Assembly (NCBI GenBank): GCA_045643885.1
Contig: JAZRFY010000016.1
Coordinates: 1 to 45,143, forward strand
Origin: RGIG4608 sp045643885
GTDB taxonomy: Bacteria; Bacillota; Clostridia; Oscillospirales; CAG-272
Length of the DNA stretch: 45,143 bases
Direction: 5' to 3'
How positions within the stretch are numbered: the stretch's first letter is position 1; each line of letters begins with the position of its first letter. The notes under the pieces were generated by a model. That model did not search any database and was not told the DNA's origin. It worked only from the letters and a program-made list of their open reading frames with translations. The position numbers were made by a program, and so were the translations under genes. Shown in pieces: positions 8,300-17,172 of this stretch.

Positions 8300-9099
8300 A
8301 TCTCAACTATACCTTCAAACACTCTTTGCGCGTTGCCCGAGAGCCGGATTCGTTGCATCTCGTCGCAAAAAACAGTAAGATTTCCACCCTTCATCTCAAC
8401 ACTTATCCGTTTCGAGGCCTCGCAAAAGCCGTTTGCGATGGCACATATCGTGGCAGCGCACGCACCCGTTCCACAGGCAAGGGTTTCACCCACTCCTCTT
8501 TCAAAAACACGCACCTTCAGGTGGTTTTTATCAACTATTTCACAAAATTCGGTGTTGATTCCGTTCGGAAAACGAGCGCTTTTTTCAAGCCTTGGGCCTA
8601 ATCGTTCAAAATCTATATAATCTATATCAGGAACGAATGCGACCTGGTGGTCGTTTCCAACGTTTATCTCTCTCATCTCAAGCTTTTCACCTATTCCCTC
8701 AAAAATGAAGGTGTCCTTTACGGTCGCCTTGCCCATGTCCACGCTGATGCTCTCGATTTTCCCGTTTTTTACTGTGAGATAGACGTCACGCGTGCCGGAC
8801 GGAGTTTCCAAAGAGATGTGACTTTTTCTTGCAAAATTCGATTCGAAAAGAAGCTTTCCTGCACAACGCGATGCGTTTCCGCACATTTGTGCCTCGCTTC
8901 CGTCGGCATTGAAAATACTCATTTTCGCATCTGCTGTTTTAGAGGGGGAAAGGACTATCAGCCCATCTGCTCCTATGGAAAAACGGCGCTTGCACAATGC
9001 TCTTGCAAGCTTGTCGGGATTTGGCACTTCGTTTGCAAGGCAATCTAAAAATATGTAATCATTGCCCGATGCCTGCATTTTTATAAAAAACAGCTGCAT
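8296..9099 (-). CDS. dapF: diaminopimelate epimerase
   Basis: It interconverts LL- and meso-diaminopimelate without cofactor. The 267-residue protein starts MQLFFIKMQASGNDY and carries both catalytic cysteines: C73 in QMCGNASRCAG and C209 in ACGTGACAA. The GNASRC form is a variant of the common GNGxRC motif. The ATG at 9099 is chosen because AAAGGAGC lies 6 nt upstream; 16 codons of in-frame sequence further upstream lack a site. The gene overlaps dapL by 4 bp, pairing the consecutive steps of the pathway. Confidence 0.93.
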   Translation of the reverse strand: MQLFFIKMQASGNDYIFLDCLANEVPNPDKLARALCKRRFSIGADGLIVLSPSKTADAKMSIFNADGSEAQMCGNASRCAGKLLFESNFARKSHISLETPSGTRDVYLTVKNGKIESISVDMGKATVKDTFIFEGIGEKLEMREINVGNDHQVAFVPDIDYIDFERLGPRLEKSARFPNGINTEFCEIVDKNHLKVRVFERGVGETLACGTGACAATICAIANGFCEASKRISVEMKGGNLTVFCDEMQRIRLSGNAQRVFEGIVEI

Positions 9100-9118
9100 A
9101 TTTGCTCCTTTAAAGGTG

Positions 9119-9147
9119 ATATTATTGGTTTTTATCGGGATTTTCAA
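9119..9147 (-). promoter_or_regulatory. possible promoter of dapF-dapL
   Basis: On the minus strand TTGAAA (9147-9142) and TAATAT (9124-9119) are 17 bp apart. It would give a very short leader containing only the ribosome binding site; a weaker pair further upstream (TTGAAT / TTTATA) is an alternative. Confidence 0.35.
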
Positions 9148-9222
9148 TCTTGAATTTGACCACCCCTTTTGCTATAAAACCTTTGTTTTTTTGCCATTCA
9201 ATGCCAATATATGAAAAACATC

Positions 9223-9251
9223 TTGCAATTGTGAAAAAAAGGTGATATACT
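9223..9251 (+). promoter_or_regulatory. sigma-A promoter of the acyltransferase gene
   Basis: TTGCAA (9223-9228), 17 bp, TATACT (9246-9251); predicted start near 9258, about 35 nt before the ATG. Confidence 0.65.
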
Positions 9252-9292
9252 GTGTTCATAAAAACCAAAAATAATAGAAAGTTGGATATTTT

Positions 9293-10603
9293 ATGAAGAT
9301 CAAAAACGTTGTTCGCGATTATGACGAGGTTATGGCGATGGAGGTGCCCAAGCACTTCAAGCCCAAAAAGCCCAACATTTTCTGGCAGACGCTTACAAAG
9401 GTCATTTCACAGCCTGCCCTTTGGCAGACTCATTTTACATCTCGCAAGGTGGGCATGGATAAGCTTGGCAAGGATGAGCCTGCTCTTATCCTTATGAACC
9501 ACTCAAGCTTTCTTGATTTCGAGATTGCATTTTCAATGCTCTATCCAAGAAAATTCAATACAGTGGCAACACTTGACTCCTTCGTGGGACTTAACTGGGT
9601 AATGAAGCAGATCGGTTGCTTCCCCACAAGAAAGTTTATTGCCGATCTTCATTTGATTCGTGATATAAAGCACTGCCTTACAGTAAACAAGGCATCGGTG
9701 CTCATGTTCCCTGAGGCAGCATATTCCTTTGACGGAACAAAAACCACACTCCCCTCAACCGTTGCAAAGCTTATCAAGATGCTTGGAGTACCCTTCTGCA
9801 TGATCGAAACGTATGGAGCTTATCTTCGCGATCCCATTTTCAACAGACTTCAGAATCGCGACCTCCCCGTTTCCGCAGAGCTTCGCTACGTGCTTTCTCC
9901 CGAGCAGATCAAGGAGATGAGCGTTGAAGAGATCCAGGCAGTTATCGACGAGCAGTTCTCCTTTGACCAATACCGTTGGCAAAAGGAAAACAACATCGTT
10001 ATCGACGAGCCCTTCCGTGCTGACGGACTTGAGACCGTTCTTTACAAATGTCCTCATTGCCAAAAGGAAGGCAAGATGGAGGGCAAGGGCATACACCTTG
10101 AATGTCACGAATGCGGCAAGAAGTGGGAGCTTACCGAGCTTGGCTACCTCAAGGCACTTGAGGGTGATACGTATTTTGACCACATTCCGGATTGGTACAA
10201 ATGGGAGCGCGAGTGCATCCGCAAGGAAATTCTTGACGGAACGTACGGATTTGACGTGCCCTGCGATATTTATATGATCGTCAACACCAAGGACGTTTAC
10301 AGAGTGGGTGAGGGAAGAGTTTCTCACAATTTCGACGGTTTGCATCTCACAGGATGCGACGGAAGAATCGACTACAGTCAGAATTCTAAGTCAATGTACA
10401 CCTGCGAGGCAGCGTTCCACTGGTACACACTAGGTGACGTTATCGGTATGGGTAACAATCGTGCGCTCTATTTTGCAATGCCCAAGGAGGATATCCACGT
10501 TGTAGGCAAGGTAAGACTTGCTTCTGAGGAAATCTTCAAAATCATTGAAGAGCAAAAGGCTGCAAAGAAGGCGCAAAAGGAAGAGAATGCTGTAAACGTA
10601 TAA
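9293..10603 (+). CDS. PlsC-family 1-acylglycerol-3-phosphate acyltransferase with zinc ribbon
   Basis: Residues about 45-205 are a phospholipid acyltransferase domain: NHSSFLD at 69-75 is the catalytic HxxxxD box, TRKF near 112 binds the phosphate side, and FPEAAYS at 139-145 replaces the usual FPEGTRS. Unlike ordinary PlsC (about 200-250 residues), the protein is 436 residues. A four-cysteine zinc ribbon (C253, C256, C271, C274: CPHC...CHEC) is followed by a domain of about 160 residues containing HNFDGLHLTGCDG and ending in a Lys/Glu/Ala-rich helix. There is no signal peptide or long hydrophobic helix, so it should be a cytoplasmic or peripheral membrane enzyme. It is transcribed alone. The role of the ribbon (structural, or recognition of a partner) is unknown. 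Confidence 0.8.
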   Translation: MKIKNVVRDYDEVMAMEVPKHFKPKKPNIFWQTLTKVISQPALWQTHFTSRKVGMDKLGKDEPALILMNHSSFLDFEIAFSMLYPRKFNTVATLDSFVGLNWVMKQIGCFPTRKFIADLHLIRDIKHCLTVNKASVLMFPEAAYSFDGTKTTLPSTVAKLIKMLGVPFCMIETYGAYLRDPIFNRLQNRDLPVSAELRYVLSPEQIKEMSVEEIQAVIDEQFSFDQYRWQKENNIVIDEPFRADGLETVLYKCPHCQKEGKMEGKGIHLECHECGKKWELTELGYLKALEGDTYFDHIPDWYKWERECIRKEILDGTYGFDVPCDIYMIVNTKDVYRVGEGRVSHNFDGLHLTGCDGRIDYSQNSKSMYTCEAAFHWYTLGDVIGMGNNRALYFAMPKEDIHVVGKVRLASEEIFKIIEEQKAAKKAQKEENAVNV

Positions 10604-10621
10604 AAACAAAAAATAAAAAAT

Positions 10622-10652
10622 AAAGAGGAGATTGTATAATCTCCTCTTTTTT
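10622..10652 (+). terminator. terminator of the acyltransferase gene
   Basis: AAAGAGGAGATT / AATCTCCTCTTT, 12 bp with a 4-nt loop, followed by TTTT. Confidence 0.85.
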
Positions 10653-10660
10653 AATATTCC

Positions 10661-10689
10661 TTGACAAAGAATTTTTGATTTGATATAAT
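10661..10689 (+). promoter_or_regulatory. consensus sigma-A promoter of fhs
   Basis: TTGACA (10661-10666), exactly 17 bp, TATAAT (10684-10689): a full consensus match, implying strong constitutive expression. Confidence 0.9.
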
Positions 10690-10724
10690 TAACTTAATAT
10701 ATTTACCTCAAAGGAGGAATGAAA

Positions 10725-12404
10725 ATGGCATACCTTACCGACATTGAAATTGCAAAGCAATGCAAGATGAAAAACATATACGATATCGCACACAAGGTGA
10801 ATATCGGTGACGAATTTATCGAGCCTTACGGAAAGCACAAGGCAAAAATTTCGCTTTCATATCTCGATTCCAAAAAGGATGCGCCCGACGGCAAGCTCGT
10901 GCTTGTTACGGCAATAACACCCACTCCTGCAGGAGAGGGTAAGACCACAACGACCATTGGTCTTGCAGACGGTCTTGCAAAAATAGGAGAAAGTGTTGTA
11001 ACTGCTCTTCGTGAGCCGTCCCTTGGCCCCGTTTTCGGCATTAAGGGTGGTGCTGCTGGCGGTGGATATGCACAGGTCGTTCCTATGGAGGATATAAACC
11101 TTCACTTTACGGGTGATTTCCATGCGATAGGTGCTGCAAACAACCTTCTTTGCGCGATGCTTGACAATCACATTTACCAGGGCAACGAGCTTAGGATCAA
11201 CAAGGAGAAAATCACTCTCCGTCGTTGCGTTGATATGAACGACCGTCAGCTTCGTTGCGTTGAGGACGGCCTTGGAAGACGCGTTGACGGTGTTCCGAGA
11301 ATGGACGGCTTTGATATCACTGTGGCAAGTGAGGTTATGGCAATATTCTGCCTTGCTTCATCTCTTGCAGATCTCAAGGCAAGACTTTCAAGAATGATAG
11401 TTGCCTACAACGTTGACGGTGAGCCTGTTACTGCGGGAGATCTCAAGGCTGCAGGTGCTATGACGGCACTTTTGCGTGACGCGTTGTCACCCAACCTTGT
11501 TCAGACGCTTGAGGGAACGCCTGCCTTCGTTCACGGTGGACCTTTTGCCAATATCGCACACGGATGCAACTCCGTTATTGCGACTAAGATGGCACTCAAG
11601 ACAGCCGAATATACCATTACTGAGGCGGGCTTTGGCGCAGACCTCGGTGCTGAAAAATTCCTTGATATAAAGTGTAGAATGACAGGACTTAAGCCCAATG
11701 CCGTTGTTCTTGTGGCTACCATTCGCGCACTCAAGATGCACGGTGGTCTTGCCAAGGACGAGCTTGGACAAGAGGACCTTGTGGCACTTGAAAAGGGAAT
11801 TCCCAACCTTTTAAGACATATTTCCAACATTAAAGACGTATATCACCTTCCTTGCGTTGTGGCAGTGAATAAATTCCCCACAGACACACAAAACGAGGTT
11901 GATTTCATCATAGCAAAATGCCGTGAGCTTGGCGTTAACGTGGTTCTTTCCGACGTTTGGGCAAAGGGCGGAGAGGGAGGAATCGAGCTTGCTTATGAGG
12001 TTGTCAGACTTTGCAAGCAGGATAATTCCGATTTTGTATTCTCCTATTCTCTTGAAGGCTCTATCGAGGATAAGATCGAGGCAATAGTTAAAAACGTGTA
12101 TCGCGGTGACGGAATCGTCATCACCGACGAAGCACGTGCACAAATTGAAAAGCTCAATTCTCTCGGCTTTGACAGTGTTCCCGTTTGTATGGCAAAGACA
12201 CAGTACAGCTTTTCCGATAACAAGGATCTTCTCGGTGCGCCCGAGGGCTTTACGGTAACCATCAAGTCCGTAAAGGTCAGTGCAGGAGCGGGATTTGTCG
12301 TGGCCTTGACAGGTGACATCATGACGATGCCCGGTCTTCCCAAAATCCCTGCGGCAGAGAAGATTGACGTTGACGAAAACGGTGAGATCGTGGGACTTTT
12401 CTAA
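10725..12404 (+). CDS. fhs: formate-tetrahydrofolate ligase
   Basis: It makes 10-formyl-THF from formate, THF and ATP, feeding purine and formyl-Met synthesis and, in acetogens, the methyl branch of the Wood-Ljungdahl pathway. The sequence is highly characteristic: ATP-site TPTPAGEGKTTTTIGL at 65-80, REPSLGPVFGIKGGAAGGGYAQV, HFTGDFHAI, and FVHGGPFANIAHGCNS. At 559 residues it is full length. The ATG at 10725 is chosen because AAGGAGG ends 7 nt before it, while an ATG two codons upstream would touch the binding site. Other Wood-Ljungdahl genes are absent from the window, so a general one-carbon role is the safe reading. Confidence 0.97.
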   Translation: MAYLTDIEIAKQCKMKNIYDIAHKVNIGDEFIEPYGKHKAKISLSYLDSKKDAPDGKLVLVTAITPTPAGEGKTTTTIGLADGLAKIGESVVTALREPSLGPVFGIKGGAAGGGYAQVVPMEDINLHFTGDFHAIGAANNLLCAMLDNHIYQGNELRINKEKITLRRCVDMNDRQLRCVEDGLGRRVDGVPRMDGFDITVASEVMAIFCLASSLADLKARLSRMIVAYNVDGEPVTAGDLKAAGAMTALLRDALSPNLVQTLEGTPAFVHGGPFANIAHGCNSVIATKMALKTAEYTITEAGFGADLGAEKFLDIKCRMTGLKPNAVVLVATIRALKMHGGLAKDELGQEDLVALEKGIPNLLRHISNIKDVYHLPCVVAVNKFPTDTQNEVDFIIAKCRELGVNVVLSDVWAKGGEGGIELAYEVVRLCKQDNSDFVFSYSLEGSIEDKIEAIVKNVYRGDGIVITDEARAQIEKLNSLGFDSVPVCMAKTQYSFSDNKDLLGAPEGFTVTIKSVKVSAGAGFVVALTGDIMTMPGLPKIPAAEKIDVDENGEIVGLF

Positions 12405-12407
12405 GAT

Positions 12408-12617
12408 ATGAGAAGAGAATACCTTCCTGCAATCATCCTCTATGCCATCTCGTTTGCATTCTTTGTAGCATCGGTGGTGTGCCTTGTCATCTCCCATTAT
12501 ACTTGGGCAACATGGCTTCTTATCGGCATCGCGATAATGCTCTCGGCTTCCTCAAGGCTTGTAAATATCGGCAGAAGATTGCGCGAGCAAGATGAGAGGG
12601 AAGAGGAGAGAAATTAA
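12408..12617 (+). CDS. small two-helix membrane protein
   Basis: The 69-residue product starts MRREYLPAII and has two hydrophobic helices (about 6-28 and 33-48) followed by a highly charged tail (RRLREQDEREEERN). It begins 3 bp after the fhs stop, with no clear ribosome binding site, so translation would depend on coupling to fhs. No family recognised. Confidence 0.55.
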   Translation: MRREYLPAIILYAISFAFFVASVVCLVISHYTWATWLLIGIAIMLSASSRLVNIGRRLREQDEREEERN

Positions 12618-12740
12618 ACCGGACTTTTAAAATTTGTTTTTGATAAAACCTATAATATTTTGCAAAAGCGATAAAAATCCCGATTTTTTTCGTATTATTA
12701 ATTAGAAACACAAAATTAATTATGAAAGGAACCGATTTTT

Positions 12741-13880
12741 ATGAGAAAACATATAAGCTTTATACTTTTGTTGATTTGCGTCATTCTTTCTACGTCTCTT
12801 ATGGGATGTATTGACTTTGATCTGGACGACCTGGACATATTTCTTAAGGATTCGGAGGGGCTTGAATTTATTCTCTTGCCCGATATGACCTATGTGCTTG
12901 CGTCAAGAGGAACGTGCACCGATTCAAAGATCGTTGTGCCGAGCACTTATGAGGACGTTCCAGTTACCATGATAGATTTCGGCGCATTTGAGGGTGACGA
13001 GCTTTTAGAGAAGATATACATTCCCTCGTCAATCAATAAGATTTGTTCCGACGCGTTTTATAATACCCCCTCACTTGTTTCCATCAAGGTGGATAAGGAA
13101 AACGGATATTACGAATCAAAGGACGGAGTTCTTTACACCAAACACGGCAAGACCTTGATAAAATATCCCCAAGGCAAAACGGACACGCATTTTGTGATTC
13201 CGGACACTGTGGAGATCATAGAAACCAAAGCCTTTTCGCATAATCCGTTTCTTACGGGCATTGATTTTCCCGAATCAATAAGGAGCTTGGGGCAGTATGC
13301 CTTTGCACATTGTAAAGCTCTTAAAAGAGTTGACCTTCCGTATTATATTAACGTTATTCCTTACGGAATCTTTGAGGGCTGCACGTCCCTTGTGCTTGTG
13401 AATCTTCCTGAGCCGACCACAAGCATTGGCTTAAGCGCGTTCAGAAATTGCACGTCACTTGCTTTTATTGATATTCCCAAGGACGTGCAAACGATACATG
13501 ATTCTGCCTTCCTTGGATGCAGCTCACTTGTCAGCATCAGCGTTGATTCCGATAACGAGCATTTCACGTCAATAAACGGAAACCTTTATTCAAAGGACAA
13601 AAGGACCTTGATAAAATATGCCTCTGGCAATAACTCAACCTTGTTTTCCGTGCCAAGATTCGTTGAGTTTATCGAGAGCTATGCATTTGAATCCTGCAAG
13701 TATCTTGAGAGCGTGTACGTTCTTGAAAACGTTGTTGACGTGGAAAACAAGGCGTTTTCCAATTGCGAGCTTTTGACCGTCTACTGTGAGGCCGAGTCAA
13801 AGCCCGATAAATGGGCATACGTCTGGGCAGAGAGGGATATAGAGGTCGTTTGGGACTATGATATCAAAGTAATTGAATAA
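12741..13880 (+). CDS. lipoprotein with BspA-type (LRR_5) leucine-rich repeats
   Basis: The 379-residue protein has a signal peptide with lipobox LMGC (C23) and an acidic spacer (FDLDDLDIFLKD). From about residue 60 to 360 it carries repeats of about 23 residues of the form (A)F..C.sL..i.iP.sv..I...AF, for example AFHNP-type units, FAHCKALKRVDLP, FEGCTSLVLVNLP, FRNCTSLAFIDIP and FLGCSSLVSISV. This is the Treponema pallidum/BspA-like LRR class. Two non-repeat inserts (GYYESKDGVLYTK and HFTSINGNLYSK) resemble each other, suggesting an internal duplication of the array. Such surface proteins often mediate binding, but the ligand here is unknown. AAAGGA lies 10 nt before the ATG; it is transcribed alone and ends at a strong terminator. 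Confidence 0.85.
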   Translation: MRKHISFILLLICVILSTSLMGCIDFDLDDLDIFLKDSEGLEFILLPDMTYVLASRGTCTDSKIVVPSTYEDVPVTMIDFGAFEGDELLEKIYIPSSINKICSDAFYNTPSLVSIKVDKENGYYESKDGVLYTKHGKTLIKYPQGKTDTHFVIPDTVEIIETKAFSHNPFLTGIDFPESIRSLGQYAFAHCKALKRVDLPYYINVIPYGIFEGCTSLVLVNLPEPTTSIGLSAFRNCTSLAFIDIPKDVQTIHDSAFLGCSSLVSISVDSDNEHFTSINGNLYSKDKRTLIKYASGNNSTLFSVPRFVEFIESYAFESCKYLESVYVLENVVDVENKAFSNCELLTVYCEAESKPDKWAYVWAERDIEVVWDYDIKVIE

Positions 13881-13908
13881 AAAAAGCACCTCAAATGAGG
13901 TGCTTTTT
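13881..13908. terminator. bidirectional terminator
   Basis: AAAAAGCACCTC / GAGGTGCTTTTT, a 12-bp stem with a 4-nt loop between convergent genes, with T/A runs on both sides. Confidence 0.9.
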
Positions 13909-13920
13909 CTGTTTCTTGGA

Positions 13921-14751
13921 TTATTTTGTGAGCAAGTGGAGGCACTCCTCGAATTTTACTCCGTAGGGGTGATTTTCCTTGTCGGGAATGGTTTGCTCGA
14001 TGCAGGCAACTGTGAAATCTACTGCCTTCTGAGTTGCAGTGTAGATGTCGTCACCCTTGACGATAGCGCCGCAAAGGACACTTGAGAAGATGTCACCTGT
14101 CCCGTGGAAGGAGGTGGACTGATCGTTGCCGTAGAGGTAACGGCTTTCACCCGTTTCCTGACTGTAAGCAACTGCACCATGACGGCCGTCACCGTATTTT
14201 ACGCCGGTGATGACTACGTTCTTGATGCCGAGGGATGCAAATCCCTTGACAAGCTCGTCAATGTAGCTCTCGTCGTATTCACCTGCGTTTTTGAAGGGTT
14301 TGTCGAGCAAGAAGCAAGCCTCTGTGATGTTGGGGCAAACAACGTCTGCCATCTTCACAAGCTCAAGCATCTTCTTGGCAAAATCCTCGTTGAATGCAGG
14401 ATAGAATTTGCCGTGGTCTGCCATTGCGGGGTCGATGAATATAAGTGTTTTGTCGTTTCTTGTAAGGTCGATAAAGGATTTGGTAAGGTCAATTTGAGCC
14501 TTATCCGCAAGATATCCCGTGTAAAGAGCATCGAACTTAATGCCCTCCTTTTGCCAATGCTTTGCGATGGGCATGAGCTGATCGGCAATGTCGCATACAG
14601 TAAAGCCTGTAAAGCCTGCAGTATGTGTTGAAAGCACTGCCGTGGGAACGATGGCGCATTCAACTCCCAATGCTGAGATAACGGGGAGTGCCACAGTGAT
14701 CGAACATTTGCCGAAGCAGGAAATATCTTGTATTGTTGCGATTCTTTTCAT
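13921..14751 (-). CDS. pyridoxamine/pyridoxal kinase
   Basis: The 276-residue protein starts MKRIATIQDISCFGKCS and matches the PdxK/PdxY branch of ribokinase-like enzymes, which phosphorylate B6 vitamers to PLP or PMP. Visible motifs: FGKCSITVALPVISALG (vitamer pocket), THTAGFTGF, YTGYLADKAQ, FIDPAMADHGKFY, CPNITEACFL and the catalytic GTGD at 217-220 (STSFHGTGDIFSSVL). The ATG at 14751 is chosen because GAGGTAAAAAT precedes it closely; 42 in-frame codons upstream have no site and unusual composition. It is transcribed alone from a divergent promoter region. PdxK versus PdxY cannot be told apart from sequence alone. Confidence 0.88.
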   Translation of the reverse strand: MKRIATIQDISCFGKCSITVALPVISALGVECAIVPTAVLSTHTAGFTGFTVCDIADQLMPIAKHWQKEGIKFDALYTGYLADKAQIDLTKSFIDLTRNDKTLIFIDPAMADHGKFYPAFNEDFAKKMLELVKMADVVCPNITEACFLLDKPFKNAGEYDESYIDELVKGFASLGIKNVVITGVKYGDGRHGAVAYSQETGESRYLYGNDQSTSFHGTGDIFSSVLCGAIVKGDDIYTATQKAVDFTVACIEQTIPDKENHPYGVKFEECLHLLTK

Positions 14752-14943
14752 ATTTTTACCTCGTTTAAGGATTATTGATTGCTTTGAATTTGGGTTTGTT
14801 GGAGTATTGAAGGTTAGTTTGCGCTTGGATAATGTCGCTTTTGAAAAAAGCGGCGCAAAAGCCTTTAAAAAGCTCAACGTTCCAACTAAAACTAACTATT
14901 CACAAACCCTGAGTTTATATAAAATTTTATTTATACAAGGCAT

Positions 14944-14972
14944 ATTTTATATTAAATTTGAATTTTTGTCAA
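14944..14972 (-). promoter_or_regulatory. sigma-A promoter of the B6 kinase gene
   Basis: On the minus strand TTGACA (14972-14967), 17 bp, TAAAAT (14949-14944). Confidence 0.65.
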
Positions 14973-14992
14973 TAAATTGGGTGAAAAATGTA

Positions 14993-15022
14993 TTGACAAA
15001 AAACAAAAAAATATTGTATAAT
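14993..15022 (+). promoter_or_regulatory. sigma-A promoter of rubrerythrin
   Basis: TTGACA (14993-14998), 18 bp, TATAAT (15017-15022); start near 15029, a 25-nt leader carrying GGAGG. Confidence 0.85.
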
Positions 15023-15053
15023 CTAATTACAAACTATGTTTATGGAGGATATT

Positions 15054-15587
15054 ATGGAACTTAAAGGATCAAAAACTGAAAAAAATCTCATGGCTGCTTT
15101 TTCAGGCGAGAGTGAAGCCAGAAACAAATACACATATTTTGCATCAGTAGCAAAGAAGGAAGGCTTTGAGCAGCTTTCTGAAATCTTCCAGAAGACTGCA
15201 GACAACGAGAAGGAACACGCTAAAATGTGGTTCAAGCTTCTTGGCGGTATTGGAAATACAGAAGAAAACCTTAAGAGTGCAGCTGCAGGCGAAAACTATG
15301 AATGGACTGATATGTACAGAACATTCGCAGAAGAGGCTGAGGCTGAGGGCTTTGTGGAAATCGCAGCTAAATTCCGTATGGTAGCAGAGATCGAAAGAAG
15401 CCACGAAGAGAGATATCTTGCGCTCCTCAACAACGTTCAGATGCAGACAGTATTTGAAAAGGGCGAGCAGGTTATGTGGGAATGCCGTAACTGTGGTCAC
15501 CTTGTTGTTGGAACAAAGGCACCCGAGGTATGCCCTGTTTGCGCTCATCCCAAGAGCTATTTCGAGGTTAGAAAGGCTAACTATTAA
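15054..15587 (+). CDS. rbr: rubrerythrin
   Basis: A non-haem iron peroxidase that reduces hydrogen peroxide in anaerobes, taking electrons through rubredoxin. The 177-residue protein has the ferritin-like four-helix domain with its diiron ligands (E19 region FSGESEARNKY, EKEH at 52-55, E93/E94, EIERSH at 112-117) and a C-terminal rubredoxin-type FeS4 domain with C144, C147, C160 and C163 (CRNC, CPVC). The ATG at 15054 is used because TGGAGGATATT lies just before it; an ATG 18 nt upstream overlaps the leader. It is transcribed alone from a strong promoter and ends at a hairpin. Confidence 0.96.
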   Translation: MELKGSKTEKNLMAAFSGESEARNKYTYFASVAKKEGFEQLSEIFQKTADNEKEHAKMWFKLLGGIGNTEENLKSAAAGENYEWTDMYRTFAEEAEAEGFVEIAAKFRMVAEIERSHEERYLALLNNVQMQTVFEKGEQVMWECRNCGHLVVGTKAPEVCPVCAHPKSYFEVRKANY

Positions 15588-15597
15588 TATGTAAAAC

Positions 15598-15627
15598 AAG
15601 CGCCGAGCTATGCCTTGGCGCTTTTTG
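15598..15627 (+). terminator. terminator of rubrerythrin
   Basis: AAGCGCC (15598-15604) pairs with GGCGCTT (15617-15623), with part of the loop also able to pair, followed by TTTT. Confidence 0.8.
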
Positions 15628-15731
15628 TCCTATTTACAAGTGATTAACTGAATATTGAAAAGGAAGATATCGAGATGACTTTCTCTCTTCTCGATTCTAT
15701 ATATTTTTTTACAAAACAAGGAGGAAAAACT

Positions 15732-17129
15732 ATGAAAAAAGCTATTAAGATTGTCATTATGATTATGGTACTTATGCTCGTTATCGCAGCCATGGTTGGA
15801 TGCGAAAAGGAATGTGAGCATATAGGTGGCGTGGCTACCTGCACCGAGGAAGCCATTTGCGAAATTTGTGGTGCGCCCTACGGTGGCATGGCAGCACACA
15901 AGAAGGGATTTACAACTCCTGTAGAGTCCGATTGCACAAATCCTGGTATGACTGCAAGCTCATACTGCATCGAGTGTGGTGAGGTATTTATCGAGGCACA
16001 GGAGGTTTCTCCCAAGGGACACAGCTTTATTGATAAGCCCGGCAAGGAAGCGACTTGCGCTGAAGAGGGATACACAGCCTACAAGCAGTGCGAGGTTTGT
16101 GGTGAGATCGAAGGCAAAGAGGCTGTTGCAGGTGAGCATACATACGGTGAAGCCGATGAAAACGGCAACAAGGTGTGCGGTGTATGTGGAGAAATCCTGG
16201 TATCCACCGGAGAAGGTCTTCAGGCGGCTCTTGATAATGCAGTAAAGGGTACGGTTATCCGTTTGACAGGCGGTGTTCACTACGGAATCGTATATCTTCG
16301 TCCCTCTGATAACGAGGGTGTTACAAAGGTAGTTGACTGGATCGGCAACAACTATAGATATGAGACCTACTCACTTTTTGAGGATATTACTCTCATTGGT
16401 GCAGAGGGTGCAACGATCGATGCTATCGAAATCGAGGGTGGCACATATTACAATACAGAGCATTCCCAGATGGATAAATATCCCGTAATGCTCAGCCTTA
16501 TCGAGCTTAGAAACGTTACCCTTGAGGGAATCACATTTACAGGTAAGGGTGGCTACGATCCTCAGGGTCATGGCAACGCGATCAATCTCAGTGGCTCAAA
16601 CATCAAGGTTGACGGACTTAATATAGTTGATTGTGTTCTTGAAAATCCCGAAAATAATGCAAGACTTATCTATAAGACAGAGTCCACAACTCACGTTCAC
16701 AAATTCGCATACGGAGAAGAGACTTTTGAATTTTCTCCCACTCTTAAGGATATTGAAATTGTCGGATGTGTTTTCAACGGAGGATATATCGGAGTCGAGC
16801 TTCGTGAAACTGAAAACGTTTTAATTTCCGAATGTCATTTTAAGATTTCCGACCGTGGAATCCTTCTTCCTGTAAATACGGGATGCACATATTCCGGCAC
16901 TATCGAGATCAGCTTTAATACGTTCGAGGACGGCAAGGAAAGATTCATTCGTGCTGACGGCATTGGGGATGCGACTCTTAAGATCCTCAACAACAACGTC
17001 GTAAACTATATGGGCGCAGATGCCGATTTCATCAAGGCGACCGGTGTTACAGGTGAGTACGTGGTGGAAATGAATGATGCTACAGACGGCAGCGGTGAAA
17101 ACCGTGAGCTTGTTATAACGATTCAATAA
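15732..17129 (+). CDS. lipoprotein with Cys-rich repeats and a right-handed beta-helix domain
   Basis: The 465-residue protein starts MKKAIKIVIM, has a lipobox AMVGC (C24), and then three Cys-rich units over about residues 27-155, each ending CxxCG (CEICGAPYG, CIECGEVF, CEVCGEIEG, CGVCGEI). This spacing recurs in surface proteins of gut Clostridia and may bind metal or be disulfide-linked. From about 165 to 460 the sequence shows parallel beta-helix periodicity (GTVIRLTGGVHYG, DITLIGAEGATI, NVTLEGITFTG, NIKVDGLNIVDC, LKDIEIVGCVFNGG, NVLISECHFKISDRGI, LKILNNNV), like pectate-lyase or polygalacturonase folds. No catalytic residue set is evident, so a carbohydrate-binding or surface role is as likely as catalysis. 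AAGGAGG lies 8 nt before the ATG. Confidence 0.8.
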   Translation: MKKAIKIVIMIMVLMLVIAAMVGCEKECEHIGGVATCTEEAICEICGAPYGGMAAHKKGFTTPVESDCTNPGMTASSYCIECGEVFIEAQEVSPKGHSFIDKPGKEATCAEEGYTAYKQCEVCGEIEGKEAVAGEHTYGEADENGNKVCGVCGEILVSTGEGLQAALDNAVKGTVIRLTGGVHYGIVYLRPSDNEGVTKVVDWIGNNYRYETYSLFEDITLIGAEGATIDAIEIEGGTYYNTEHSQMDKYPVMLSLIELRNVTLEGITFTGKGGYDPQGHGNAINLSGSNIKVDGLNIVDCVLENPENNARLIYKTESTTHVHKFAYGEETFEFSPTLKDIEIVGCVFNGGYIGVELRETENVLISECHFKISDRGILLPVNTGCTYSGTIEISFNTFEDGKERFIRADGIGDATLKILNNNVVNYMGADADFIKATGVTGEYVVEMNDATDGSGENRELVITIQ

Positions 17130-17141
17130 ACAAAATAATAA

Positions 17142-17172
17142 CCCCCACTCCTTTTGGAGTGGGGGACTTTTT
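17142..17172. terminator. bidirectional terminator
   Basis: CCCCCACTCC / GGAGTGGGGG, a GC-rich 10-bp stem with a TTTT loop, followed by CTTTTTA, between convergent genes. Confidence 0.85.

Larger units (their letters stand above)
14752..15053. other. divergent promoter region and long pdxK-type leader
   Basis: This 302-bp AT-rich stretch holds back-to-back promoters (14944-14972 minus, 14993-15022 plus). The minus-strand transcript would have a leader of about 185 nt. Within it, GTCGCTTTTG and AAAGCGGC (14838-14853) can pair, and GTTGGA / TCCAAC blocks occur at about 14799 and 14881. I see no match to a named riboswitch. Confidence 0.4.

Noticed and set aside
11811..12497. A 228-codon minus-strand frame opposite fhs.
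   Set aside because: Shadow of fhs codon use; no start signal and no recognisable motif.
14752..14940. Leader of the B6 kinase gene as a candidate riboswitch.
   Set aside because: Length is suggestive but I found no match to a known class and only weak pairing.
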